This document shows, in pieces, positions 1 to 5,757 of a stretch of 8,802 nucleotides of DNA (within the stretch, counting starts at the first letter, position 1; every line of letters starts with the position of its first letter). The notes under the pieces are model-generated. The model saw only the letters and a list, made by a program, of their open reading frames with translations, had not been told where the DNA came from and searched no databases. The stretch spans positions 1 through 8,802 of the forward strand of contig JAHIJU010000414.1 of the NCBI GenBank assembly GCA_018898235.1. Direction: 5' to 3'. This DNA comes from Actinomycetota bacterium. Lineage in GTDB: Bacteria > Actinomycetota > Actinomycetes > Actinomycetales > Cellulomonadaceae. Made by a program: the position numbers and the translations under genes.

Positions 1-143
1 AGGTCGCCGTTGCGGTCGAGGCGTTCGAGGTCGCGCCGGATGGTGGCCTCGCTCACCTGCAGGGAGCCCGCGAGGTCGCGGACCGTGCGGCCCCCGTCGC
101 GCAGGGCCTCCACGATGTGGCGATGGCGCTCGTCGGGAAGCAT
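1..143 (-). CDS. DeoR-family transcriptional regulator, N-terminal part (cut by window edge)
   Basis: Seen: on the minus strand an ATG at 143 opens 47 codons that run off the left edge, beginning MLPDERHRHIVEALRDGG. Residues about 20-42 read VRDLAGSLQVSEATIRRDLE, a textbook DeoR-type helix-turn-helix in which the S-E-A-T-I-R-R-D-L recognition helix is diagnostic. Known for the family: DeoR proteins carry this N-terminal DNA-binding domain and a C-terminal sugar-phosphate sensing domain, and usually repress a neighbouring sugar catabolic operon until a phosphorylated sugar binds. Inferred: it controls the divergent kinase/transporter operon and probably itself, and the kinase product or a derivative is the likely inducer. 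The C-terminal domain lies outside the window, so ligand residues cannot be examined. An AGGG seven bases before the ATG could act as a ribosome binding site, but it also sits inside the predicted -10 box. Confidence 0.88.
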   Translation of the reverse strand, partial: MLPDERHRHIVEALRDGGRTVRDLAGSLQVSEATIRRDLERLDRNGD

Positions 144-149
144 GTGATC

Positions 150-178
150 ACCCTAGCGCGACTCTGCGCATCTTTGAA
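150..178 (-). promoter_or_regulatory. Predicted promoter of the DeoR regulator gene
   Basis: On the minus strand TTCAAA (plus 173-178) is followed after exactly 17 bases by TAGGGT (plus 150-155), fitting a -35/-10 pair with the actinobacterial TANNNT -10 form. Six bases separate the -10 box from the ATG at 143, so transcription would begin at or next to the A of the start codon, giving a leaderless mRNA. This is read by eye and has no experimental support. Confidence 0.5.
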
Positions 179-219
179 CATCTCTGCTTGATAACGATGG
201 TGGACGGTGATCATCTGTG
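169..219. promoter_or_regulatory. Candidate DeoR operator: three CATCTNTG direct repeats
   Basis: CATCTTTG (169-176), CATCTCTG (179-186) and CATCTGTG (212-219) lie in the same orientation in the 138-base divergent spacer. The first two are offset by 10 bases, one helical turn; the third is 33 bases further, about three turns. The first repeat overlaps the predicted -35 box of the regulator gene and the third lies between the -35 and -10 boxes of the kinase promoter. That is where a repressor of both genes would sit. DeoR-family proteins often bind repeated short sites, but assigning these repeats to this regulator is inference. Confidence 0.4.
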
Positions 220-229
220 CGCGTATGGT
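201..229 (+). promoter_or_regulatory. Predicted promoter of the kinase/ABC transporter operon
   Basis: TGGACG (201-206, four of six matches to TTGACA) and TATGGT (224-229, TANNNT form) are separated by 17 bases. Transcription would start near 236. This leaves a leader of about 46 bases that contains the GGAG at 272-275 serving the GTG start at 282. The in-frame upstream start codons at 207, 225 and 228 fall inside this promoter, which argues against them as translation starts. Confidence 0.5.
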
Positions 230-281
230 GGCGCCCCACGAGGCCGCCGGTGGGCGGCTGCCGACACGAACGGAGCGGTCC

Positions 282-1286
282 GTGGGCATAGAGCACGCCG
301 TGGTCGACTTCATGGTCACCGGCGAGGTGTTCTGCGACCTGGTGTTCACCGGGGTGCGCATCCCCGACCCCGGCACCGAGACCTTCGCCGACCGCTACGC
401 CTTCTCCCCCGGCGGCTCGGTGAACCGCGCGGTCGCCAGCGCCCGCCTCGGCCGGCACACCGGCGTGCTCTCCGCCATCGGCGACGACCCGCTCGGACGT
501 GCCGTGCTCGACCTCATGGCCGATGAGCCGAACCTCGACCTCACCTGGCTCGCCCGTCGCCCCGGGTGGCAGACACCTGTGAGCGTCGCGATCAGCGGCG
601 CCGAGGACCGCAGCTTCATCACGTACTACGAGCCGACGCAGCCCGTCGGGCTCACCGGCATGCTGCCGCAGGTCGGGGTCCTCGACATCGGGATCAGCGG
701 GCCGCTGCCCGACTGGGCCCATGCGCTGCGCGCCGCCGGTACCCAGCTCTACGCCGGCGCCGGCTGGGACGACACCGGGCAGTGGCGCACCGAGAACCTC
801 GACCGGCTCGTCGACCTCGACGCCTTCGTCCTCAACAGCGTCGAGGCCTGCAGCTACGCGCGGCTCGACACCCCGGCCGAGGCCGCCCGTGCACTCGGCC
901 GGTACGTGCCGCTGGTGGTCATCACCTGCGGGCCCGACGGCGTCGTCGCCTACGAGCGTTCCACCGATGAGCTCGTGCACGTGGCCGGCGTCCGGGTCGA
1001 CGCGGCGGATCCGACCGGTGCGGGCGACACCTTCGTCGCCGGGTTCGCCGCCAGCTACGACCTCGACTGGCCGCTCGAGGACCGGCTGCGCCTGGCCAAC
1101 CTCGCCGCCGCGCTGTCCGTGCGCGGCCTCGGCGGCGCCGCGAGCGCCCCGGACGCCGCCCAGCTCGGCGCCTACCTCACCGACCACCCCGGTTCGCTGC
1201 CCGAACCGGATGCCGCGGGCTGGGCCCGCATCCAGGACTGGTTGACCCCTCGCAGTTCCGTACCCGCATCGGAGGACCCCCAGTGA
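282..1286 (+). CDS. PfkB-family carbohydrate kinase
   Basis: 334 residues, within the usual 300-340 for the family. It transfers the ATP phosphate to an imported sugar in the cytoplasm. Seen: the N-terminal glycine-rich sugar-binding signature PGGSVN (residues 43-48, followed by a run of small residues ending in ARLG), then IGDDPLGR, then the C-terminal PfkB signature DPTGAGDTFVAGF starting at residue 243, whose D249 is the expected catalytic base and whose GAG forms the anion hole. FVLNSVEA and VVITCGPDGVV match the usual mid-domain strands. Start choice: GTG 282 has GGAG six bases upstream. Codons at 207, 225 and 228 lie in the predicted promoter, and ATG 312 lacks a ribosome binding site. 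It is the first gene of the operon and overlaps the binding-protein gene by four bases. Ribokinase-like, fructokinase-like and other specificities are possible; the sequence alone does not decide. Confidence 0.9.
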   Translation: MGIEHAVVDFMVTGEVFCDLVFTGVRIPDPGTETFADRYAFSPGGSVNRAVASARLGRHTGVLSAIGDDPLGRAVLDLMADEPNLDLTWLARRPGWQTPVSVAISGAEDRSFITYYEPTQPVGLTGMLPQVGVLDIGISGPLPDWAHALRAAGTQLYAGAGWDDTGQWRTENLDRLVDLDAFVLNSVEACSYARLDTPAEAARALGRYVPLVVITCGPDGVVAYERSTDELVHVAGVRVDAADPTGAGDTFVAGFAASYDLDWPLEDRLRLANLAAALSVRGLGGAASAPDAAQLGAYLTDHPGSLPEPDAAGWARIQDWLTPRSSVPASEDPQ

Positions 1287-2635
1287 AAGCGCTTCATCTG
1301 ACCCGTGTGCTCGCCGTCGGAGTCGTCGGCGCACTTGGCCTGGCCGCCTGCGCACCCGGCAGCAGCTCGGACAAGCCCGCGGCGAGCAGCTCGTCGGCCG
1401 TCTCCAAGGACGTGGCCGGTGCTGGCGACGTGACGCTCACGGTGTGGGACGTCAACGTCGAGGGCGCGGGGAACGACACCCAGGAGGCGCTCAACAAGGC
1501 GTTCACCGACAAGTACCCGAACGTCACCATCAAGCGCGTGGCCCGCACCTTCGCCGACATCAAGACGACCCTCGGCCTGGCGCTCGACTCGTCCGACGCG
1601 CCGGACGTGGTCCAGGCCAACCAGGGCTACCCGGACATGGGCACGTTCGTCTCGGGCAACCTGCTGCGCCCGCTCGACGACTACTCGAAGCTCTACGGCT
1701 GGGACAGCACGTTCCCCGCCGGTCAGCTCGCCATCAACACCTTCTCCTCCGACGGCAAGACGTGGCAGAAGGGCAACCTCTACGGCGTCTCGCAGACCGG
1801 TGAGATCGTCGGCGTCTACTACAACAAGAAGCTGCTCGCCCAGGCCGGCGCCACCGTCCCGACCACGCTGTCCGAGCTCGAGGCCGCCATGGCCAAGGTG
1901 AAGGCCGCCGGGATCCTCCCGCTGTCCTTCGGCAACTCCGAGGGCTGGCCCGGCATCCACGAGTTCGGCGTCGTGCAGTCCGCGACGGCCGGAGCCGACG
2001 CCGTGAAGGGCCTGGTCACCGGGTCCGGCGGGAAGTGGACCGACGACGCGACCGTGGCCGCCGCCACCACCCTGCAGAGCTGGGCGGCCGAGGGCTACCT
2101 CACCCCCGACTCCGGTGGTGTGGCCCCCGACGCGGGCCGCGACGCCTTCACCAAGGGTGGGGCCGCCTTCTACATCTCCGGCACCTGGAACGGAGCGACC
2201 GTGGGCGACGCGCTCGGCACCGACGGCGGCTTCACCGTCCTGTCCCCGAAGGGCTCCACCACCCCGACCAGCATCGGCGGCATCGGCCTGGCGTGGGCGA
2301 TGAGCACCGCGTCGAAGCACCCGGACGTCGCCGCCGCCTACATCGACTGGGTCACCAACGCCGACGCCGAGCTCGCGATGCTCAAGTCCGGCAACCTGGC
2401 CGCCGTCGTGCCCGCCGGCTACACCCCGGCCCCGGGTGTCCAGACCGACGTCGTCGACTACTGGAACAAGGTCAACGCCGCCGACTCGCTGACGCCGTAC
2501 CTCGACTACACGACGACGACGTTCTACGACACCATCACGTCGAACGTGCAGGAGCTGGTCGCCCAGCGGATCACCCCGCAGGCGTTCACCCAGGCCCTGC
2601 AGGCCGACGCCGACAAGTTCGCTGCCGGCAAGTGA
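1283..2635 (+). CDS. ABC transporter solute-binding lipoprotein, CUT1 (family 1) type
   Basis: 450 residues, typical for CUT1 sugar-binding proteins. Seen: a positively charged start, a hydrophobic stretch and the lipobox LAAC with acylated cysteine C23, followed by a Ser/Ala-rich linker before the folded domain opens at VTLTVWDVN. Later landmarks are DAPDVVQANQGYPDMG, GIVG-like VGVYYNKKLL, GILPLSFGNSEGWPG and FTKGGAAFYISGTWN, all characteristic of family-1 oligosaccharide or sugar-binding proteins. It is anchored outside the membrane, captures the sugar and delivers it to the two permeases. The start GTG 1283 overlaps the kinase stop (GTGA), and GGAGG at 1271-1275 lies seven bases upstream, so it has its own strong ribosome binding site. 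The ligand is unknown. A binding-protein gene placed directly behind a kinase by overlap is less common than one that heads its operon. Confidence 0.93.
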   Translation: MKALHLTRVLAVGVVGALGLAACAPGSSSDKPAASSSSAVSKDVAGAGDVTLTVWDVNVEGAGNDTQEALNKAFTDKYPNVTIKRVARTFADIKTTLGLALDSSDAPDVVQANQGYPDMGTFVSGNLLRPLDDYSKLYGWDSTFPAGQLAINTFSSDGKTWQKGNLYGVSQTGEIVGVYYNKKLLAQAGATVPTTLSELEAAMAKVKAAGILPLSFGNSEGWPGIHEFGVVQSATAGADAVKGLVTGSGGKWTDDATVAAATTLQSWAAEGYLTPDSGGVAPDAGRDAFTKGGAAFYISGTWNGATVGDALGTDGGFTVLSPKGSTTPTSIGGIGLAWAMSTASKHPDVAAAYIDWVTNADAELAMLKSGNLAAVVPAGYTPAPGVQTDVVDYWNKVNAADSLTPYLDYTTTTFYDTITSNVQELVAQRITPQAFTQALQADADKFAAGK

Positions 2636-3552
2636 CGACGGCTCCCATGGTGACGTCGGGTCCGGGGGCACTCCCCCGGACCCGGCGCCGCCGGTCCTGG
2701 CTCGGGCTGGCGTTCGTCGCGCCGGCACTGCTCGTCTTCATCGCGTTCCTCGGCGTCCCGCTGGCACAGAGCCTGTGGTACTCGCTGTGGCAGTGGGACG
2801 GCTTCTCCACCGCGACCTGGGCCGGTCTGTCGAACTACACCGCACTGCTGCACGACGAGGGCCTGCGCTCCTCGTTCGAGCACGCCGGCGTGCTCGTGAT
2901 CTTCTACGCGGTCCTGCCCGTGACGATCGCGCTCGGGCTCACCGCCATCCTGTCGCGCAGCATCCGACTGCGCGGGGTCGGGGTGTTCCGCACCCTGCTG
3001 TTCCTGCCGCAGGTCATCGCCTCGGTCGTCGTCGCGTCCACCTGGGTCGCGATCTACTCCCCGAACGGCCTGGTCAACCAGCTGCTGCGGACGGTCGGGC
3101 TCGGCTCCGTCACCCGGGCGTGGCTCGGGGACTTCACGTTCGCCCTGCCCGCCATCGGGTTCATCGGGACCTGGCTGGGCGTCGGGCTGTGCCTCGTGCT
3201 GTTCCTGTCCGGGGTCTCCAGCATCGACTCCGAGGTGTTCGAGGCCGCCCGGCTCGACGGCGCCGGGATCTTCACCGAGTTCCGCGCGATCACGCTGCCG
3301 GCGTTGCGCGGGCAGATCGTCGTGGCGCTCACCCTCACCGTGATCGGCGCCATCAAGACCTTCGACCTGGTGTACGTCACCACCCGCGGCGGACCGGGCG
3401 GGTCGACCACCGTCCCCGCCTACGAGGCCTACTCCAAGGCGTTCCAGCAGCGTGAGGTCGGCCAGGCCGCCGCCATCGCCGTGGTGCTCACCGCGCTCAT
3501 CCTGCTCGTGTCCGTCGTGATCAACCGCTTCAACCCCAAGGACGACGGATGA
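2632..3552 (+). CDS. CUT1 sugar ABC transporter permease, MalF/UgpA-like
   Basis: 306 residues with about six membrane helices, the first at roughly residues 23-45 after an Arg-rich cytoplasmic stretch. Seen: the EAA loop begins at E204 (EAARLDGAGIFTEFRAITLP), the cytoplasmic helix that docks onto the ATPase subunit. FLPQVIASVVVASTW and TRGGPGGST are also typical of the first permease of CUT1 systems. It forms the membrane channel with the following permease. The GTG at 2632 overlaps the binding-protein stop (GTGA), but I see no ribosome binding site before it, so translation is probably coupled to the upstream gene. ATG 2647 is an alternative start five codons in. The reading frame stays open upstream to 2035 inside the binding-protein gene, which is only a high-GC artefact. 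Confidence 0.92.
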   Translation: MTTAPMVTSGPGALPRTRRRRSWLGLAFVAPALLVFIAFLGVPLAQSLWYSLWQWDGFSTATWAGLSNYTALLHDEGLRSSFEHAGVLVIFYAVLPVTIALGLTAILSRSIRLRGVGVFRTLLFLPQVIASVVVASTWVAIYSPNGLVNQLLRTVGLGSVTRAWLGDFTFALPAIGFIGTWLGVGLCLVLFLSGVSSIDSEVFEAARLDGAGIFTEFRAITLPALRGQIVVALTLTVIGAIKTFDLVYVTTRGGPGGSTTVPAYEAYSKAFQQREVGQAAAIAVVLTALILLVSVVINRFNPKDDG

Positions 3553-4370
3553 AGATCTCCCGGCTCGAGGCAGGGTTCAACTACGCGGTCCTGTCGCTGT
3601 TCACGATCAGCGCGCTGCTGCCCCTGGTCGGCGTCGTGCTGTCGGCACTCACTCCCCGGGCCGAGGCCACCGGCGGGCTCGCCATCCCGTCCTCCCTGGC
3701 CTGGAGCAACTTCAAGCTCGCCTGGGCGGAGGGGCACTTCACCGTCTACATGAGGTCGTCGGTGATCGTGACGGTCGCCGTCGTGGCCATCACCGTCGTG
3801 CTCGCGTCCGCCGCGGGCTACGGCTTCGCGCGGCTGGACTTCCCGGGTGCCACCCCGGTGTTCTTCCTGCTGCTCATCGGCCTCATGCTGCCGGCCGAGG
3901 CCTTCATCATCCCGCTCTACTACAACCTGCGCGGGATGGGCCTGACGAACACCTACTGGGGCCTCATCGCCCCGCAGGTCGCCCAGTCGCTGGCCTTCGG
4001 CACGTTCTGGATGCGCAACAACTTCAAGCAGTTCCCGACGTCGATCATCGAGGCCGCCCGGCTGGACGGGGCCTCGGAGTGGGCGCTCATGTGGCGCGTC
4101 GCGCTGCCGGCCCTGCGGCCCGCCGTGCTCACCATGTGCCTGCTGCTGGGCATGTGGACCTGGAACGAGTTCCTCATCCCCCTCGTCATGGTCACCGACG
4201 AGTCGCTGCGCACCGCACCGCTCGGGATGGCGTTCTTCCAGGGACGCCGGTCGACCGACTACGCGCTGCTCGCGGCCGGCGGGATGATCGTCGCCGCCCC
4301 CGTGGTCATCGCCTACTCGTTCGCCCAGAAGCACTTCGTGCGCGGGATGCTGGGCGGGGCCTCGCGCTGA
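3549..4370 (+). CDS. CUT1 sugar ABC transporter permease, MalG/UgpE-like
   Basis: 273 residues with six predicted membrane helices (about 12-34, 70-92, 104-124, 138-158, 189-211 and 237-258). Seen: the EAA loop starts at E168 (EAARLDGASEWALMWRVALP). WTWNEFLIPLV and the C-terminal QKHFVRGMLGGASR ending are hallmarks of the MalG-type second permease. It pairs with the preceding permease. The ATG overlaps the previous stop (ATGA), and AAGGA at 3538-3542 lies six bases upstream, so unlike the first permease it has its own ribosome binding site. It is the last gene of the operon; the next gene converges 38 bases downstream. No ATP-binding subunit follows, which is common for actinobacterial CUT1 systems that share an MsiK-type ATPase. 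Confidence 0.93.
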   Translation: MKISRLEAGFNYAVLSLFTISALLPLVGVVLSALTPRAEATGGLAIPSSLAWSNFKLAWAEGHFTVYMRSSVIVTVAVVAITVVLASAAGYGFARLDFPGATPVFFLLLIGLMLPAEAFIIPLYYNLRGMGLTNTYWGLIAPQVAQSLAFGTFWMRNNFKQFPTSIIEAARLDGASEWALMWRVALPALRPAVLTMCLLLGMWTWNEFLIPLVMVTDESLRTAPLGMAFFQGRRSTDYALLAAGGMIVAAPVVIAYSFAQKHFVRGMLGGASR

Positions 4371-4408
4371 GGCATGGGCGTGCGCGTCGGACGGTGGTGG
4401 GGGGCGGT

Positions 4409-5014
4409 TCAGACCGGCCGGATCGCGGGGACCGGGCGGATCAGGATCCCGGGGTCAGCGGCGGACGGGACGAATCCGAGGTGGGCGTAGAACGCCTTGG
4501 CCCGGACGTTGGCGGGATGGACCCCCAGGTGGACGCCCGGCACCCCGCGTCGGCCCAGCTCGGCGAGCAGGGTCTCGATGAGCGCCCGGCCCATGCCATG
4601 CCCCTGCAGCCGGGGGAGCAGGTCGATGTGCAGATGCGCGGGGTGACCCGCGGGCACATCGGTGAGATGGGGATCGTGCAGCCGCTCGACGAGCTCGGTG
4701 TCGGCCGCAGTTCGGCCGGACCCGAGCCCCAGCGGGTAGCGCTCGCGCAGGGCCGGCCACCAGTGCCGCTCGCACCAGCCCTCGAAGCCGGCCGTGTCGG
4801 CCGTGGCCAGCAGGTAGCCGGCGACGCCGCGATCGTCGGTCACCACCCAGCACAGGCCCGGATCGGCCATCGGGTAGGCACCGGCCCAGACGTGCCCGAG
4901 CAGGTCGGGGTCGTCGTGCCGGCCCGAGGCGTCACCACCTGCATCGGCGGTCAGCAGGCAGATGCGGTAGATCGCCGGCAGGTCGCACGGGTGGAACGGG
5001 CGGATGGTCGGCAC
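4409..5014 (-). CDS. GNAT-family N-acetyltransferase, resembling the OGA-associated acetyltransferase group
   Basis: 201 residues. It would transfer an acetyl group from acetyl-CoA to an amine; the acceptor is unknown. Seen: the N-terminus PTIRPFHPCDLPAIYRIC, then acetyl-CoA motif A at Q137-G-H-G140-M-G142 (QxxGxG) within HIDLLPRLQGHGMGRAL, then motif B with N169, F175-Y176 and G180-F181. The HLHIDLLP stretch and long central insertion (EGWCERHWWPALRERYP) recall, from memory, the bacterial acetyltransferases used to model the C-terminal domain of O-GlcNAc hydrolase; that family placement is inference. Start choice: GTG 5014 fits the conserved N-terminus. A longer open frame to 5176 would run into the tRNA gene and is rejected. 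A weak AGG lies eight bases upstream of the start. It converges on the transporter operon with 38 bases between the stops and no convincing terminator hairpin there. Confidence 0.85.
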   Translation of the reverse strand: MPTIRPFHPCDLPAIYRICLLTADAGGDASGRHDDPDLLGHVWAGAYPMADPGLCWVVTDDRGVAGYLLATADTAGFEGWCERHWWPALRERYPLGLGSGRTAADTELVERLHDPHLTDVPAGHPAHLHIDLLPRLQGHGMGRALIETLLAELGRRGVPGVHLGVHPANVRAKAFYAHLGFVPSAADPGILIRPVPAIRPV

Positions 5015-5083
5015 GCCGCAAGCCTGGCACGGGCCGGCTCGGACGAGCTCCGCGCACAGTGGGGCACGAGGCCCGGGAGTCGG

Positions 5084-5089
5084 TATGCT
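5084..5089 (+). promoter_or_regulatory. Candidate -10 box for the tRNA-Gly gene
   Basis: TATGCT preceded by GG is a good actinobacterial -10 element, placing transcription start near 5096, about 44 bases before the mature tRNA. No good -35 box is visible 16-18 bases upstream. Confidence 0.35.
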
Positions 5090-5139
5090 GTTCGCGCTGT
5101 CTCGCAGCCCGCGCACCTCACGGGTCAAGAGATGGTCGC

Positions 5140-5210
5140 GCGGATGTAGTTCAATGGTAGAACTCGACCTTCCCAAGGTCGTAGCGCGGGTTCGATTCCC
5201 GTCATCCGCT
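5140..5210 (+). tRNA. tRNA-Gly, anticodon CCC
   Basis: A complete 71-base cloverleaf. Acceptor stem GCGGATG (5140-5146) pairs with CATCCGC (5203-5209), with discriminator T5210. D arm GTTC/GAAC is at 5149-5152 and 5160-5163. Anticodon stem CGACC/GGTCG (5165-5169 and 5177-5181) encloses the loop TTCCCAA with anticodon CCC at 5172-5174, which reads GGG glycine codons. The T arm is GCGGG-TTCGATT-CCCGT with one G-T wobble pair. The 3' CCA is not encoded, as is usual in actinobacteria. No second copy of its 3' end is visible in the window, so an attachment-site duplication is not supported. Confidence 0.96.
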
Positions 5211-5445
5211 CAAGAGATTCCTCAGGTCGCGAGGCCGCGCCAGACCACGGTTCCGCACTCCGACGCCGAACGCCACGCCACCGATGATGGCCCGGCGCCA
5301 AGGGAGCAGGACCTCGGAGAACTGCTGCCATGTCGATCCGATCAACCTGCCCGTGCGCCCCACCTGGTGCTGAGTCCGTGATGGTGGGTGTAGCGCGCTC
5401 CCCGCGCGATCCTTCGAGTGAACCTTCCCCAGCGCTCTCGAACGG
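5211..5445. other. Gene-free stretch after tRNA-Gly
   Basis: I see no supportable gene here. On the minus strand a frame covering about 5205-5351 reads GRLIGSTWQQFSEVLLPWRR and then a hydrophobic IIGGVAFGVGV before running into the tRNA. It looks more protein-like than random high-GC translation and may be the tail of a decayed gene, but I do not recognise it and see no start. No terminator with a T-run follows the tRNA. Confidence 0.4.
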
Positions 5446-5589
5446 ATGATCACAATGGCCGCACCACACGGTGTCGACAACGACGACCACCGGGAGGTCC
5501 TGGGAGTGCAGATCACGACCGCAGCGACCAAGGAGCCTTGGCACAGGTTCTTCGCCGACCTGGTCGAGGCTGGGGGCACGTCCCGCTGA
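5446..5589 (+). pseudogene. Remnant of an IS256/IS1081-type (mutator) transposase
   Basis: Seen: a 47-codon frame whose core reads GVDNDDHREVLGVQITTA and then WHRFFADLVEAG before a TGA at 5587. Known: IS256-family transposases contain a conserved block of the form G-V-(N/D)-x-D-G-H-R-E-V-L-G, a short variable run, then W-x-x-F-F-(A/R)-D-L-V-A-R-G-L, close to the catalytic DDE core. The match in order and spacing is good, but only about 40 of the family's roughly 400 residues survive and neither flank continues the alignment in any frame I tried. No terminal inverted repeats are visible. It is therefore a scar of a past insertion, not an active element. Confidence 0.6.
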
Positions 5590-5709
5590 AGCGAAGCGCG
5601 CAGGGGAACGCACGCACCAGAGCAGGTCGCGCTCGCCCTCCGGGGGCACTCGCGCGCACGCTCACCACGCCCCACCGGCTCACCGCAGCGCCGCAGACGG
5701 ACCGACCGC
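5590..5709. other. Intergenic sequence without recognisable content
   Basis: Very GC-rich sequence between the transposase scar and the exporter gene. Open frames here are short, rich in Arg, Ala, Pro and Ser, and look like by-products of base composition. I see no promoter, repeat or RNA gene. Confidence 0.4.
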
Positions 5710-5757
5710 GAGCCGGGACCCCGTCGCGCACGCCCCGGGGAAGGTCCGCCCCGGCTC
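5710..5757 (-). terminator. Candidate hairpin terminator of the MFS exporter gene
   Basis: GAGCCGGG (5710-5717) and CCCGGCTC (5750-5757) form a perfect 8-bp inverted repeat around a 32-base interior. The interior also contains the palindrome CCCCGGGG and could add the pairs ACC (5718-5720)/GGT (5744-5746). The structure begins at the first base of the exporter stop codon. There is no T-run, which is usual for actinobacterial terminators. Confidence 0.4.

Noticed and set aside
153..1355. 400-codon open frame antisense to the sugar kinase
   Set aside because: Gly/Val/Glu/Arg-rich composition with no domain; it mirrors the codon bias of the kinase gene in high-GC DNA.
2035..2631. Upstream extension of the first permease inside the binding-protein gene
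   Set aside because: The frame is open but Arg-rich and without family similarity; the permease starts at the GTGA overlap at 2632 or at ATG 2647.
1172..2728. 518-codon open frame antisense to the binding-protein gene
   Set aside because: It spans three genes on the opposite strand, has a low-complexity V/G/R-rich translation and no ribosome binding site, whereas the plus-strand frame has a lipobox and family motifs.
3429..4334. 301-codon open frame antisense to the second permease
   Set aside because: Rich in Gly, Arg, Glu, Asp and His with no motif; the permease frame on the plus strand is unambiguous.
4079..5149. 356-codon plus-strand frame across the second permease and acetyltransferase
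   Set aside because: It overlaps two well-supported genes and runs into the tRNA; no recognisable domain.
5015..5176. N-terminal extension of the acetyltransferase to an ATG at 5176
   Set aside because: It would put coding sequence over the tRNA gene, and family similarity begins only at the GTG at 5014.
5140..5220. Attachment-site duplication at the tRNA-Gly 3' end
   Set aside because: No second copy of the T-arm or acceptor sequence is visible elsewhere in the window, and no integrase gene is present.
5125..5649. 174-codon minus-strand frame ending in MTGIEPALRPWEG-like sequence
   Set aside because: The tail is the known false peptide produced by translating the antisense of a tRNA gene; the rest has no similarity that I recognise.
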